64,000 bases of DNA from assembly GCA_017305715.1 (NCBI GenBank), contig JAFKKG010000040.1, forward strand, positions 1 to 64,000, given 5' to 3'. Made by a program: the position numbers and the translations under genes. Every line of letters starts with the position of its first letter. Position 1 is the stretch's first letter. This document shows positions 1 to 10,624 of the stretch, in pieces. The DNA comes from Hyphomicrobiales bacterium. Lineage in GTDB: Bacteria; Pseudomonadota; Alphaproteobacteria; Rhizobiales; Xanthobacteraceae. The notes below the pieces were generated by a model. That model searched no databases, was not told the DNA's origin, and worked only from the letters and a program-made list of their open reading frames with translations.

Positions 1-94
1 GAGTTCGCTCGCCTGGTCCGAGCAAACCTTATGCAAAGACGACCGATCGACCGACTGCTCGAACCGTTACTGCCAATTCCCATATGTCCAAATC

Positions 95-783
95 AGTTGA
101 AACTTGGATTATACTTCCAATGAACCGGACAGCCGTGGGTCAAGCCCGGGCATGACAAGAATGTTCTCGCGGCGCATTGCGTCCGAGGTTTGCAATCATC
201 TTCCCGCCCTCTCCAATTCAGAAGGCGCAGGGAATGCCGGATGCGCGCTGCACCCGCGGTCCCGCGCGCAATGTGCACAAGAAAGTGCGCGCACGAGCAT
301 ACAGGGCAGCGGAGAGCATCCGACATTCCCTGCGCGATGGCTTTACGGCTTATAACGTGCTCTCCCCGGAGAACGGCTCTTTTGCCTCCGTAGCGCCCTG
401 GGAAGTCGAACGCCCCCAGGTGCATGGACGCCAGCAACGCGGCGTCAGGACCACACGTCTTTGCCGTACGCTCGAGCTGCGCGCGTCAAGCGCAACTCTT
501 GCGTCCACCGCGACCCGTCCCTCGTTGTGACGATGGCCAACGCCCCTCTGAGTGGGACGGGATGGGAAAAGCTGTATCGCTGATTTGGTGTTCGATAAAA
601 GCGAAATATTTTTCAGTTCGGGGCTTGACATGGTTTCCGGAAATCGGAAGGTGATTTGCCCGTCGTGTCATTTGGTCGCAGTCTGCTGTCTTTCCAGGGC
701 TCGCGAAGCGGGGATTGACGAAGATTTGCGGGCGGAGACTATGGGGCCGGACCAAAAAGCTCTCTTTTGCTCTTGATTTCGCG
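95..783. repeat. Dispersed genomic repeat, long copy
   Basis: The segment from about 539 to 783 is nearly identical to 3079-3316 in the same orientation (about 95 percent over the first 185 bp, then weaker). The rest (about 95-538) has no second copy in this window, but I recognise its antisense reading frames as spurious ORFs often predicted in Bradyrhizobium and Rhodopseudomonas genomes. No real gene is visible in it. The stretch 784-938 after it shows nothing recognisable. Left boundary is uncertain. Confidence 0.7.
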
Positions 784-938
784 GGAGATTGTGTACTGAC
801 ACCACAGGACACTAACCTTTGTTCTGGCACCGTATCCGGTTCGCTGGATGCTGGTGCGCCCGATTACAATACGATTTCGATAGTCATTGGAGAGGCAAGA
901 TTGAGTCGGCCTCGTGAGGCGTTAGAGCGCGTCGCTAG

Positions 939-1562
939 TTAGTGAAGGTTTCTGTATGGAAGCAGAATCTTATGCGCTTTCAGTACGGGACGCTTTGACG
1001 GCGCTAAAGGGGGTGGGGATCGAGACAATCCAGCTTTGAAAGTAAAAAGCTGACTTGTGTTGAGGATGTACTGGACGGTCAGCCAGTAATGTTTCTCGAT
1101 CTCATCAAGGGCGCCCTGACTCGCGTACCGATAGCGATAGCTTAACAAGCCGGGGGATTTTGCCTCTTCCTCTAGGTCTACGAAGAACAGGCCGCGGTGT
1201 TTGGATTGTGCCCAAAGGCAGTGAGAGAACAGATTCCGATAAATTCGACAATCTTCCACCATTGCCAAAAGGTCGGTAAGTTCAGTCCCGAGCCCGAACT
1301 TGTTAAATGCGGGACGGCAAACCTGGCGAATCTTTTTTAGACGAAATTCGGCTCCCCTAACGCCGTAGAGTGCTTGAAGTCCGATATGCTCGTAATAGAT
1401 TCGGTGTTGCGGTGGTGAATGATGTGGGCGGATAGGCCTCTTCGAAGCCATGGCCATTCCCATCATTTGAGCGAGCATGAGTTCTAAGTCGCCATATCCG
1501 GCGAGTATGCGCCCAACCACCCCGGCGGCCTTGGGTCGTCTTCTGAATGCGGGCATAAACAT
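939..1562 (-). CDS. Hypothetical protein, orphan
   Basis: Unrecognised protein of about 207 residues if the ATG at 1562 is used; the frame stays open to 1709, but the added N-terminus is Phe/Arg-rich and unconvincing. The middle has a helical-looking stretch (GRILAGYGDLELMLAQ) and a later RNLFSHCLWAQ segment, an arrangement seen in uncharacterised soluble proteins of rhizobial accessory regions. No signal peptide or clear membrane segment. It lies alone between a repeat and another orphan gene, and its lower-GC codon use than the core genes fits horizontal origin. Function unknown; start uncertain. Confidence 0.5.
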   Translation of the reverse strand: MFMPAFRRRPKAAGVVGRILAGYGDLELMLAQMMGMAMASKRPIRPHHSPPQHRIYYEHIGLQALYGVRGAEFRLKKIRQVCRPAFNKFGLGTELTDLLAMVEDCRIYRNLFSHCLWAQSKHRGLFFVDLEEEAKSPGLLSYRYRYASQGALDEIEKHYWLTVQYILNTSQLFTFKAGLSRSPPPLAPSKRPVLKAHKILLPYRNLH

Positions 1563-1806
1563 GGCGCCTAAGCTCACTGAAAATACGATGAAGAGGAATC
1601 TCAGAAGCGTTTTGAGGCGGCGCTCAAGGGTGCAATGAAAACGCCGCATAAGCCGCTCAAGAAAAAAAGTTAAGGCAAAGAAGGTGAAATCGAAGAAGAG
1701 GCCCGGCAAGCGAGCCGGGATTCTACGGAGTTGACCATGTCACGATCTTGGAAGCTGAAAATCATTCACTTCGTCGCTCGCCGAATTGGCCGCCGATCGC
1801 CGTTCA

Positions 1807-2124
1807 TCAAAGCTTCTGAATGAAAGGAACTAAGACATCTATCGTTGTGTCTCGAATGTTGCCCCATCGCGCTGCTGATTTCGTGTTCACATCAAGGACA
1901 ACAATCTTGTCCATTGTTCTTCTTGCGCCAGATTCTCTAGCTATCCGACCTAGAAAGGTGCCGGCGTTTTCGCCCACATCTACGACATAGAACGAAGTTG
2001 TCTCTGCCCACCATTTGCTGTTCGGTAAGCCTTTCCTGATCGACTCGTTAAGGGCTTTGTAAATGCGGTCGTAGTTGGCCTCAGTGTCGTAGTGAATATC
2101 GAACGATACGGTTAGCGTTGCCAT
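1807..2124 (-). CDS. Small protein, possible Cas2/SinR-like ferredoxin fold
   Basis: This 105-residue protein begins with a short beta strand (TLTVSFDIHY), then a helix with Asn-Tyr-Asp-Arg-Ile-Tyr, a WW-ETTSF strand, and later a DKIVVLDV strand. That beta-alpha-beta order resembles the small SinR-annotated or Cas2-like ferredoxin-fold proteins of alphaproteobacteria. No cas1, CRISPR array or toxin partner is nearby. A GGAAGGG Shine-Dalgarno lies just upstream of the ATG. The family assignment is my inference from pattern only; the ORF itself looks real because of its RBS and amphipathic composition. Confidence 0.55.
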   Translation of the reverse strand: MATLTVSFDIHYDTEANYDRIYKALNESIRKGLPNSKWWAETTSFYVVDVGENAGTFLGRIARESGARRTMDKIVVLDVNTKSAARWGNIRDTTIDVLVPFIQKL

Positions 2125-2244
2125 GGTGGCACCCTTCCGATGCGGGGCCGCTATTGACTGTCAGCGAATCCGGACTCATTGTCCGACTCTTAGTATCGCC
2201 AATACCCGCTAGCAGCCCCTATGCTGTTGGTGCGGGCTCGGAGG

Positions 2245-2264
2245 GCCGCCCCGGCAAGGGCGGC
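2245..2264. terminator. GC-rich hairpin
   Basis: A perfect 7-bp inverted repeat (GCCGCCC / GGGCGGC) with loop CGGCAA, followed on the + strand by TTCTCT. It lies between the transposase remnant and the small Cas2-like gene and may end transcription from the remnant. The flanking 2125-2351 holds no other gene I can support. Confidence 0.4.
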
Positions 2265-2351
2265 TTCTCTCCGAATCGGTTCCAGTATAACCCGATTCGC
2301 TCTTTGGTAGTGTCGGTTCCGCCTTTGTACTCATTTCGCACAACCTAAGCG

Positions 2352-2501
2352 CTACTTTTTCCGCCAGTATTGACGAATCGAGTTTTTGGCGTCTGACGAG
2401 TATTTCTTGGCCTTCCAGCGAAGGACTCGCTGAGCCTGCCGTTTGAAATCGGACTTAGTTTGCTTGCTTGCCCGCTGCGCCCTTAATGGCAAGGTCCGCA
2501 C
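2352..2501 (-). CDS. Tiny basic ORF overlapping the transposase 3' end
   Basis: A GTG-started frame of 49 codons overlaps the last 47 bp of the transposase remnant in the +1 frame and ends with a strongly basic, aromatic tail (RVLRWKAKKYSSDAKNSIRQYWRKK pattern, Lys/Arg/Trp/Tyr-rich). The composition looks protein-like rather than random, and some IS1595-type elements carry short passenger ORFs downstream of the transposase. No good Shine-Dalgarno is visible. It could instead be the old C-terminus of an intact transposase reached by frameshift. Speculative. Confidence 0.3.
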   Translation of the reverse strand: MRTLPLRAQRASKQTKSDFKRQAQRVLRWKAKKYSSDAKNSIRQYWRKK

Positions 2502-3078
2502 GTTCTCCGTCGGTGACGCCCAAGGCGATACGGTTGGAATAACGGAAATCGAATTCTGAAAGGTAGCGGTGTCGGTGCTTCTCAGCGCAATGCTGATAGG
2601 CGCCCTTCATGCCGCGCTTGAAGATCGAATAGTAGCCTTCGACAGTGTTGGTGTTGATATCGCCGCGAACGTATTCTTTCTTGCAGTGAGTGACAGTCTC
2701 ATGGCTGCCAATCTCGGCTATATCGACCACGACTTTATAGGCGTGCAGTTCATCTGTCATCAGGCGCGCTTCTCGGCTCAGATTGGCGCGAATGATCGGG
2801 AGAATGTCGCCAGCGCGGTTGCCGTCAACGTGGAACGGGCGGGCAGAGCCGCCACGCTCGACAAGCGTAATGACAGTGTTTTTGTGAGACGCGCCACCAC
2901 GGCGCACGGGCTGGCCTTCAGTCCGTCCAACGTAAGTTTCGTTTACTTCGACAATGCCGCTGACAGAGCCCATGGGAGACGTCAGGCCCACAGCGCGCAT
3001 TGCTTCGCGGATAAGATTGGTAAGGAACCACGCGCTCTTGTAGGTGATGCCCAAGGCCCGATCAAGCTGATGAGAGCT
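2455..3078 (-). pseudogene. Truncated IS1595/ISXO2-type transposase
   Basis: The frame keeps the central and C-terminal DDE domain of an ISXO2-like transposase: HVDGNRAGD, MTDELHAY, GSHETVTHCKKEYVRGD and the NTVEGYYSIFKRGMKG block that marks this family. The N-terminal zinc-ribbon region is missing, and at 3079 the frame runs into the short copy of the dispersed repeat. The first catalytic motif reads VNETYVG where family members usually have VDETYVG, so the first catalytic Asp also appears lost. Inactive remnant of a mobile element. Confidence 0.85.
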
Positions 3079-3316
3079 AACGCCCCTCTGAGTGGGACGG
3101 GATGGGAAAAGCTGTAGCGCTGATTTGGTGTTCGACAAAAGCGAAATATTTTTCAGTTCGAGGCTTGACATGGTTTCCGAAAATCGGAAGGTGATTTGCC
3201 CGTCGTGTCATTTGGTCGCAGTCCGCTGTCTTTCCAGGGCTCGGGAAGCGGGGAATGACGAAGATGGGCGAGGAGAGACAGGACAAAAAAGTTCTCTTTT
3301 TGTTCTTGATTTCGGG
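3079..3316. repeat. Dispersed genomic repeat, short copy
   Basis: Matches 539-783 in the same orientation, with both copies starting at the same AACGCCCCTCTGAG sequence. Its left edge coincides exactly with the break in the transposase frame, so repeat and IS remnant share a junction. No gene inside. Confidence 0.85.
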
Positions 3317-3368
3317 GCTCCGCACGTATTGGATGTAAAGGCCATCCACGTTCATCCCCGGCCGCTGC

Positions 3369-4154
3369 ATGAGTAAAAAACGAAACCGGCAGATCGACAT
3401 GCCGGCGCCATACCTTCGGCGCGTCTGGCTCGATCCCTCACGCGTCGACGATCGCGAGGCCTATCCGTTCTGCCTGCCGTTCCTGCGCAACGAGTTCGAG
3501 CTGGAGTTCGACCGGCCGATCACCATCATCGCCGGCGAGAACGGCACCGGTAAATCCACGCTGCTGGAAGGCATAGCGGTGCTCTCTGGCTTCGACGATG
3601 CCGGTGGCGGCAAGGGCTACCGGGCCGTCGACCACTCGGACGCGCACGAGGTGATGGGCGGAAAATTGTCCGAAGCGCTGCTGGCGAGCTGGCTGCCGAA
3701 GATCACCAATGGCTGGTTCTTCCGCGCCGAGACATTCTTCTCGATCGCCAGATATCTCGACTCGGTCGGAAGCAGCTCGGACTTCCTGTCCTATTCGCAC
3801 GGCGAGGGATTTCTGCGCTTCTTCGAGGAGCGCTGCCAGCGACAGGGGCTGTTCATCTTCGACGAGCCCGAGGCCGCGTTGTCGCCGGCGCGGCAGATGG
3901 AGTTTCTGAAACTGATGTACCGGATGGAACAGTCCACCATCTGCCAGGTGGTGATGGCAACCCATTCGCCGATGCTGATGGCCTATCCCGGCGCGCGCCT
4001 GCTTCGGCTGACCAAATACGGCCTCGACCCCGTGACCGTCGAACAGACCGACCACTACAAGGTGACGCGAGAATTCTGCAACGATCCGCAGGGGTTTGTC
4101 GAAGCTGTCATCGATGAATGGACGCCGCGGCGCCGCGACGGCGATCGGTTCTGA
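3369..4154 (+). CDS. AAA family ATPase (SMC/ABC-like, COG3910 type)
   Basis: This 261-residue protein is a compact ABC/SMC-type ATPase. Walker A is GENGTGKST near residue 57, a Walker B with catalytic acid reads LFIFDEPEAALSP near 165, and an H-loop-like ATHSPM follows. The short region between them is typical of stand-alone COG3910 ATPases, which have no transmembrane partner. It is soluble, with no signal peptide. A tandem paralog starts 14 bp downstream. The biological role of the family is not established; related ATPases occur in accessory and sometimes defence loci, but nothing here shows that. Confidence 0.85.
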   Translation: MSKKRNRQIDMPAPYLRRVWLDPSRVDDREAYPFCLPFLRNEFELEFDRPITIIAGENGTGKSTLLEGIAVLSGFDDAGGGKGYRAVDHSDAHEVMGGKLSEALLASWLPKITNGWFFRAETFFSIARYLDSVGSSSDFLSYSHGEGFLRFFEERCQRQGLFIFDEPEAALSPARQMEFLKLMYRMEQSTICQVVMATHSPMLMAYPGARLLRLTKYGLDPVTVEQTDHYKVTREFCNDPQGFVEAVIDEWTPRRRDGDRF

Positions 4155-4168
4155 TTGATCGTCCGACC

Positions 4169-4971
4169 ATGGCCTCGAAACGCAAGCGAACCGTCAACCT
4201 GCCGGCGCCGTATCTGCGGCGGATCTGGCTCGATCCTGAACGCGTCGTCGATCGCGAAGCCTATCCGTTCTGCCTGCCGTTCCTGCACGACGCGTTCGAG
4301 CTGAGTTTCGACCGGCCGATCATCATCATCGTCGGAGAAAACAGCACCGGTAAATCCACCTTGCTCGAAGGCATAGCCGTGCTGGCGGGCTACGATGAGG
4401 CGGGCGGCGGCAAAGGTTACATGACGGTCGATCATTCCTGGGCATTGGAGAAAATGGGCGGGCAATTGTCGCAGGCGTTGCGCGCGAGCTGGCTTCCCAA
4501 GCTCACCAATGGCTGGTTTTTCCGGGCCGAAAGCTTTTTCTCGGTGGCTCGGTATCTGGACCAGGCGGCCCTGGAATCTCCGATGGGAGGCGGCCTGACT
4601 GGCTCTCCCATTCGCATGGCGAGGGGTTCTTGCGCTTCTTCGAGGAGCGCTGCCGGAAGCAGGGTATCTATATTTTCGACGAACCGGAATCCGCGCTCTC
4701 GCCCTCGCGCCAGATGGAATTTCTAAAATTGCTGCGGCGGATGGAGCAATCCACGCATTGCCAGGTCATCATGGCGACGCACGCGCCGATGCTGATGGCC
4801 TATCCCGGCGCGCGGCTGCTGCGGCTGTCGAAATACGGCCTGGAGCCGGTGAGCGTGGAGCAGACCGACCATTTCAAGGTGACGCGGGAGTTCTGCGCCG
4901 ATCCGGCTGGCTTTGTGGAAGCGGTGGTCGATGAATGGACACCGCATCGAAGGGATGTCGATCAGTTCTGA
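4169..4971 (+). pseudogene. Tandem second copy of the AAA ATPase, frameshifted
   Basis: The first part (ATG at 4169, MASKRKRTVNLPAPYLRRIW) matches the upstream ATPase residue by residue through Walker A (GENSTGKST) and the WFFRAE region. Near 4560-4600 homology jumps to another frame, which carries SHSHGEGFLRFFEERC, the Walker B (IYIFDEPESALSP) and the rest of the protein to the stop at 4971. The shift equals one missing base. Everything else is intact, so it is either a very recent pseudogene or a sequencing error. Confidence 0.8.
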
Positions 4972-5121
4972 TGAATTTGTGGGAGGGGCAGAGCGATACC
5001 CACCATTTGCGACCGATGGATCGACAGGACGCCATGGTTTACGACCGCGTTGACCTGGACCCAGGCGCGGAGCTTGCGAAGCTGGGGAGGCCTGCGGACA
5101 TGGCGTAGCGAGTTCGCGCAG

Positions 5122-5152
5122 GGCGGGTTCACTTTGACCCGCCATCTCGCAT
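5122..5152. repeat. REP-like palindrome
   Basis: GGCGGGT and ACCCGCC form a 7-bp stem around TCACTTTG, followed by CATCTCGCAT. The motif ACCCGCCATCTCGCAT then GAGCG recurs inside the large hairpin at 6239-6304, so both look like members of one palindromic repeat family. The rest of the 4972-5186 gap shows nothing else. Confidence 0.5.
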
Positions 5153-5186
5153 GGAGCGGAGGGCGAGGAAAGACCCGCCTTACGCG

Positions 5187-5510
5187 CTACCGCAATTTGC
5201 GCACGTGAATGTTGATGTCGAGATCGATGCTGCTGACGCAGGTTTGCTCGGTGCGGTGAGAGCCTCCGGCGTGCCATGGTCCGCTGCGCGGCTTGGCATT
5301 TCTGACATCGGCAAGCCGCAGGCATCGCCATTGCGGCAGCTTACCGCTGCTTTGTCCGCCAAATTGCCACGCCAGCACGACCTCCTCGCCACGCCTGTTG
5401 AGACCGAGGATATGCGGGCACAATTCGCGATGGCGACCGTCATAAATGCAGACCACCTGCTGTTCGGCCAGGATCGCATTGCGGAACAAGGTGTAAGTCG
5501 GGCTACGCAT
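5187..5510 (-). CDS. Conserved hypothetical protein, WYL-like
   Basis: This 107-residue protein begins MRSPTYTLFRNAILAEQQVVCIYDG and continues with RELCPHILG, LAWQFGG, LPQWRCLRLADVR and a DLDINIHVRK end. I recognise this as a conserved single-domain hypothetical protein of rhizobia. The beta-rich pattern with a cytosolic Ile-Tyr-Asp-Gly turn resembles the small SH3-like WYL fold, but the diagnostic WYL tripeptide is not present. No signal peptide. It is monocistronic and faces away from higBA. Possible ligand sensing is inference only. Confidence 0.6.
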   Translation of the reverse strand: MRSPTYTLFRNAILAEQQVVCIYDGRHRELCPHILGLNRRGEEVVLAWQFGGQSSGKLPQWRCLRLADVRNAKPRSGPWHAGGSHRTEQTCVSSIDLDINIHVRKLR

Positions 5511-5655
5511 AGACCGAGCTTGTCGAGGCAGAGATTGGTGTCAATTCAAATGCTCGGCTGAGGGGTAAACTTCCGCTCGCGGAAAGCGGAAGCATGAGTT
5601 GCGCTATTCGTTCACCATCCTTGCAGTTCACCGTTTGTCGTAGTACATTGATGCC

Positions 5656-5943
5656 ATGATCCGGTCATGGCGAAATTCCGCGACCCGCAAGGTTTGGCAC
5701 GGCGAGCAGCCAAATCAATTTCGCGGGCTGGATTTCGAAGCTGCGATCGATCTGTTGGTGGCATTGAATGTTGCGAAGTCACTCAACGACCTAAGTCCAT
5801 TGAAAAGCGTCGGACTTCACAAGCTGAAGGGTGATCGCAAGAAGCAATGGGCGATGACGGTCAACGAACGTTGGCGTATCTGTTTCGAATTTCACAAGGG
5901 CGATGCCCACGAAGTCGAGATCGTAGACTACCACAAAGGTTGA
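5656..5943 (+). CDS. higB: HigB-family toxin (RelE superfamily)
   Basis: The 95-residue protein has the HigB/RelE endoribonuclease layout: an N-terminal helix region (GLDFEAAIDLLVALNVA), the LHKLKGDRKKQWAMTV strand, then RWRICFEF and a C-terminal VEIVDYH segment. HigB toxins cleave mRNA on the translating ribosome. The antitoxin gene starts 5 bp after its stop, in the toxin-first order typical of higBA. The pair is probably autoregulated from the short upstream region at about 5600-5650, where no clear operator could be assigned. Confidence 0.9.
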   Translation: MIRSWRNSATRKVWHGEQPNQFRGLDFEAAIDLLVALNVAKSLNDLSPLKSVGLHKLKGDRKKQWAMTVNERWRICFEFHKGDAHEVEIVDYHKG

Positions 5944-5948
5944 CCGTC

Positions 5949-6236
5949 ATGGCCCCCGTCGTACACCCCGGCCGGTTATTGAAGCGCGAATTGGCTTCCC
6001 GCAAGCTCAGCGCCAACCGGTTGTCGCTCGATATCGGCGTCCCCTCGGGGCGCGTGACGGACATTCTCAACGGCCGCCGTTCGATTACGGCCGATACCGC
6101 GGTGCGCCTGGGACGCTACTTTGGCAATGGTGCACAGTTCTGGCTCGACTTGCAGAGCCAATATGACATCGGCGTCGTCGAGCGGGAGAAGGGCGCGGAG
6201 ATTGCGAAGCGGGTGAGGCCGGCCGACGCGGCATAG
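5949..6236 (+). CDS. higA: HigA-family antitoxin (XRE)
   Basis: The frame is open further upstream, but the ATG at 5949, 5 bp after the higB stop, gives the standard HigA N-terminus (HPGRLLKREL). A helix-turn-helix spans about residues 25-55 (NRLSLDIGVPSGRVTDILNGRRSI), and the family-typical ADTAVRLGRYFGNGAQFWLDLQ block follows. It should bind HigB and the operon promoter. The protein is 95 residues, normal for HigA. Its stop is immediately followed by a large perfect hairpin. Confidence 0.92.
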   Translation: MAPVVHPGRLLKRELASRKLSANRLSLDIGVPSGRVTDILNGRRSITADTAVRLGRYFGNGAQFWLDLQSQYDIGVVEREKGAEIAKRVRPADAA

Positions 6237-6238
6237 CG

Positions 6239-6304
6239 CGTAGGGCGAGTTCTCTTAACCCGCCATCTCGCATCGAGCGGCGGGTTAAGAGAACTCGCCC
6301 TACG
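6239..6304. terminator. Perfect 26-bp palindrome after higA
   Basis: Two 26-bp arms (left 6239-6264, right 6279-6304) are perfect reverse complements around a 14-bp loop. They begin 3 bp after the higA stop. There is no poly-T tract, so it may be a palindromic repeat element and only secondarily a terminator. The inner CCCGCCATCTCGCAT is shared with the element at 5122. Confidence 0.75.
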
Positions 6305-6409
6305 AGCTGCGCTTTCATCTTTAGACTCAGCGCAAATCGATCCCCAAATCTTGACCCTCTTAGCTGAGGTGGTGAAGTCTGCGATGGGTCGAAAGGCCGG
6401 ATGACTCGC

Positions 6410-9397
<2,988 letters not shown>

Positions 9398-9485
9398 ATC
9401 GGCATATCCAGGCGCGCACGTTCGCGCCACGTTGGGCGCGCTTCGCCGGGAACACCGGGAACAGGCGCCAATGGTGGTGATGCCG

Positions 9486-9500
9486 GAACGTAGGAAGAAC
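9486..9500 (-). promoter_or_regulatory. LexA (SOS) box upstream of uvrA
   Basis: On the + strand the sequence is GAAC-GTAGGAA-GAAC, i.e. GTTC-N7-GTTC on the uvrA strand, a perfect match to the alphaproteobacterial LexA consensus. It lies 89 bp before the uvrA ATG. The surrounding 9398-9648 gap shows no other gene. Confidence 0.8.
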
Positions 9501-9648
9501 GAGCGAGGATTTCCAGTGCCGTGACGTGGCCATCAACGGATTGTTTCGGGCCCCACCCATGAAATGCTTCGGCGACGCGGGTTTGGCAGCAGCGGTCAGC
9601 AGCAGCGGTGTCGTTTTACGCAAAACAGTACGGCGCACGATAACAAAA

Positions 9649-9680
9649 CGCCTCCGTTCCGGGTGAGCGGAACGGAGGCG
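9649..9680 (-). terminator. Intrinsic terminator of the outer membrane protein gene
   Basis: Perfect 12-bp arms (CGCCTCCGTTCC and its complement) with an 8-nt loop; on the - strand the stem is followed by TTTTGTTA. It lies 36 bp past the stop of the gene at 9717. Confidence 0.9.
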
Positions 9681-9716
9681 TCAGCGGTTCAGCACGCAGC
9701 CGAACCAGAGCGGTGT

Positions 9717-10373
9717 TTAGAAGTGATAGTTCACGCCGACCTGAACGCTGTTCAGGTTGAGCTTGCCGGTGGCGAAGCCCGGCGGGATAAAGCCGGTGAA
9801 GTAGGTCTGGCTCTCGAAGCTCTTGTAGAGATACTCGGCCTTGACCGACCATTTCGGTGCGAACATGACCTCGACGCCCGCGCCAGCGGCCCAGCCGGAA
9901 TGGAAGCGGCTTTCCGCAACCGTCAGGCCAAGCACCGTGGCCGACAGGCGGTTGTCGGCCCAGGCGTAGCCGCCCGTGCCGTAGAGCAGGACCTGGTCGA
10001 ACGCGTAGCCGATGCGGCCGCGGACGGTGCCGGTGTCGCGGATCTTGTCAGAGACGGCCGCAAGGGGCGGGATGCCGACGGTGGCGCCGATGTCCGACCA
10101 GGCGGCGTCGGCTTCGATGCCGAGCACGAGGTTGCCGGTTTGCCAATTGTAGCCCGCGGTGCCGCCGGCGAAGCCACCCTTCAGTGTGCCGATGCCCGAG
10201 CTGTTTTCCTGGGCGTAGCCGCCCATCGCGCCGAGGTAGAAGCCGCTCCAGTTATTGATCGCGACCGCTACGGCGGGCGCCTTGGTGTAGGGCCGCGCGG
10301 CAAGGTCGGCAGCACCGGCGGGCGCCATTCCGAGCGCCATCAGACCGGTCGTCATCAGCAGAATTTTCTTCAC
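9717..10373 (-). CDS. Outer membrane beta-barrel protein (Omp25/RopB-like)
   Basis: Precursor of about 218 residues. The start is a GTG at 10373 preceded by AAAAGGAAC; the frame stays open upstream without an RBS. A signal peptide (VKKILLMTTGLMALGMAPAGAA) is followed by ADLAARPYTKAP, the hallmark N-terminus of rhizobial Omp25/Omp31-like barrels. Alternating strands such as WSGFYLGAMGGY and VRGRIGYAF follow, and the C-terminal residue is Phe, as BamA-dependent barrels require. A tandem relative lies upstream at 10625. Likely a structural surface protein; it has its own terminator. Confidence 0.92.
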   Translation of the reverse strand: MKKILLMTTGLMALGMAPAGAADLAARPYTKAPAVAVAINNWSGFYLGAMGGYAQENSSGIGTLKGGFAGGTAGYNWQTGNLVLGIEADAAWSDIGATVGIPPLAAVSDKIRDTGTVRGRIGYAFDQVLLYGTGGYAWADNRLSATVLGLTVAESRFHSGWAAGAGVEVMFAPKWSVKAEYLYKSFESQTYFTGFIPPGFATGKLNLNSVQVGVNYHF

Positions 10374-10576
10374 GTTTCTTGTTCCTTTTACATTACTTCG
10401 AGCGAAGCATTCCTCAGCCATCTATTAGAGGTTGCTATCGCATCTAACCTGAAGTGCTTCGCGGTGGCTGTCACTGGAATGCCACAGTTGTGACGGAAGT
10501 ACGTCAATGCAACCCCAGCGGGTGCTGTCGAGTCGACTGGAAGCTGAGGGCAAACAACAGGTTGCGCGTCAAACAA

Positions 10577-10601
10577 AAAGGCCGGCGCGAGGCCGGCCTT
10601 T
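10577..10601 (-). terminator. Intrinsic terminator
   Basis: Ten-bp arms (AAAGGCCGGC and complement) with a 5-nt loop, flanked on the - strand by a T run. It lies 24 bp after the stop of the beta-barrel gene at 10625. Confidence 0.9.
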
Positions 10602-10624
10602 CGTTATTCGGTTGGTCGCGAAGC

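Noticed and set aside
93-437. 114-codon - strand frame resembling a conserved protein
   Set aside because: It lies inside the dispersed repeat; this frame is a recurrent spurious prediction in Bradyrhizobium relatives rather than a gene.
9449-9461. Second GAAC...GAAC pair upstream of uvrA
   Set aside because: Spacing is 5 bp, not the 7 bp required for an alphaproteobacterial LexA box.
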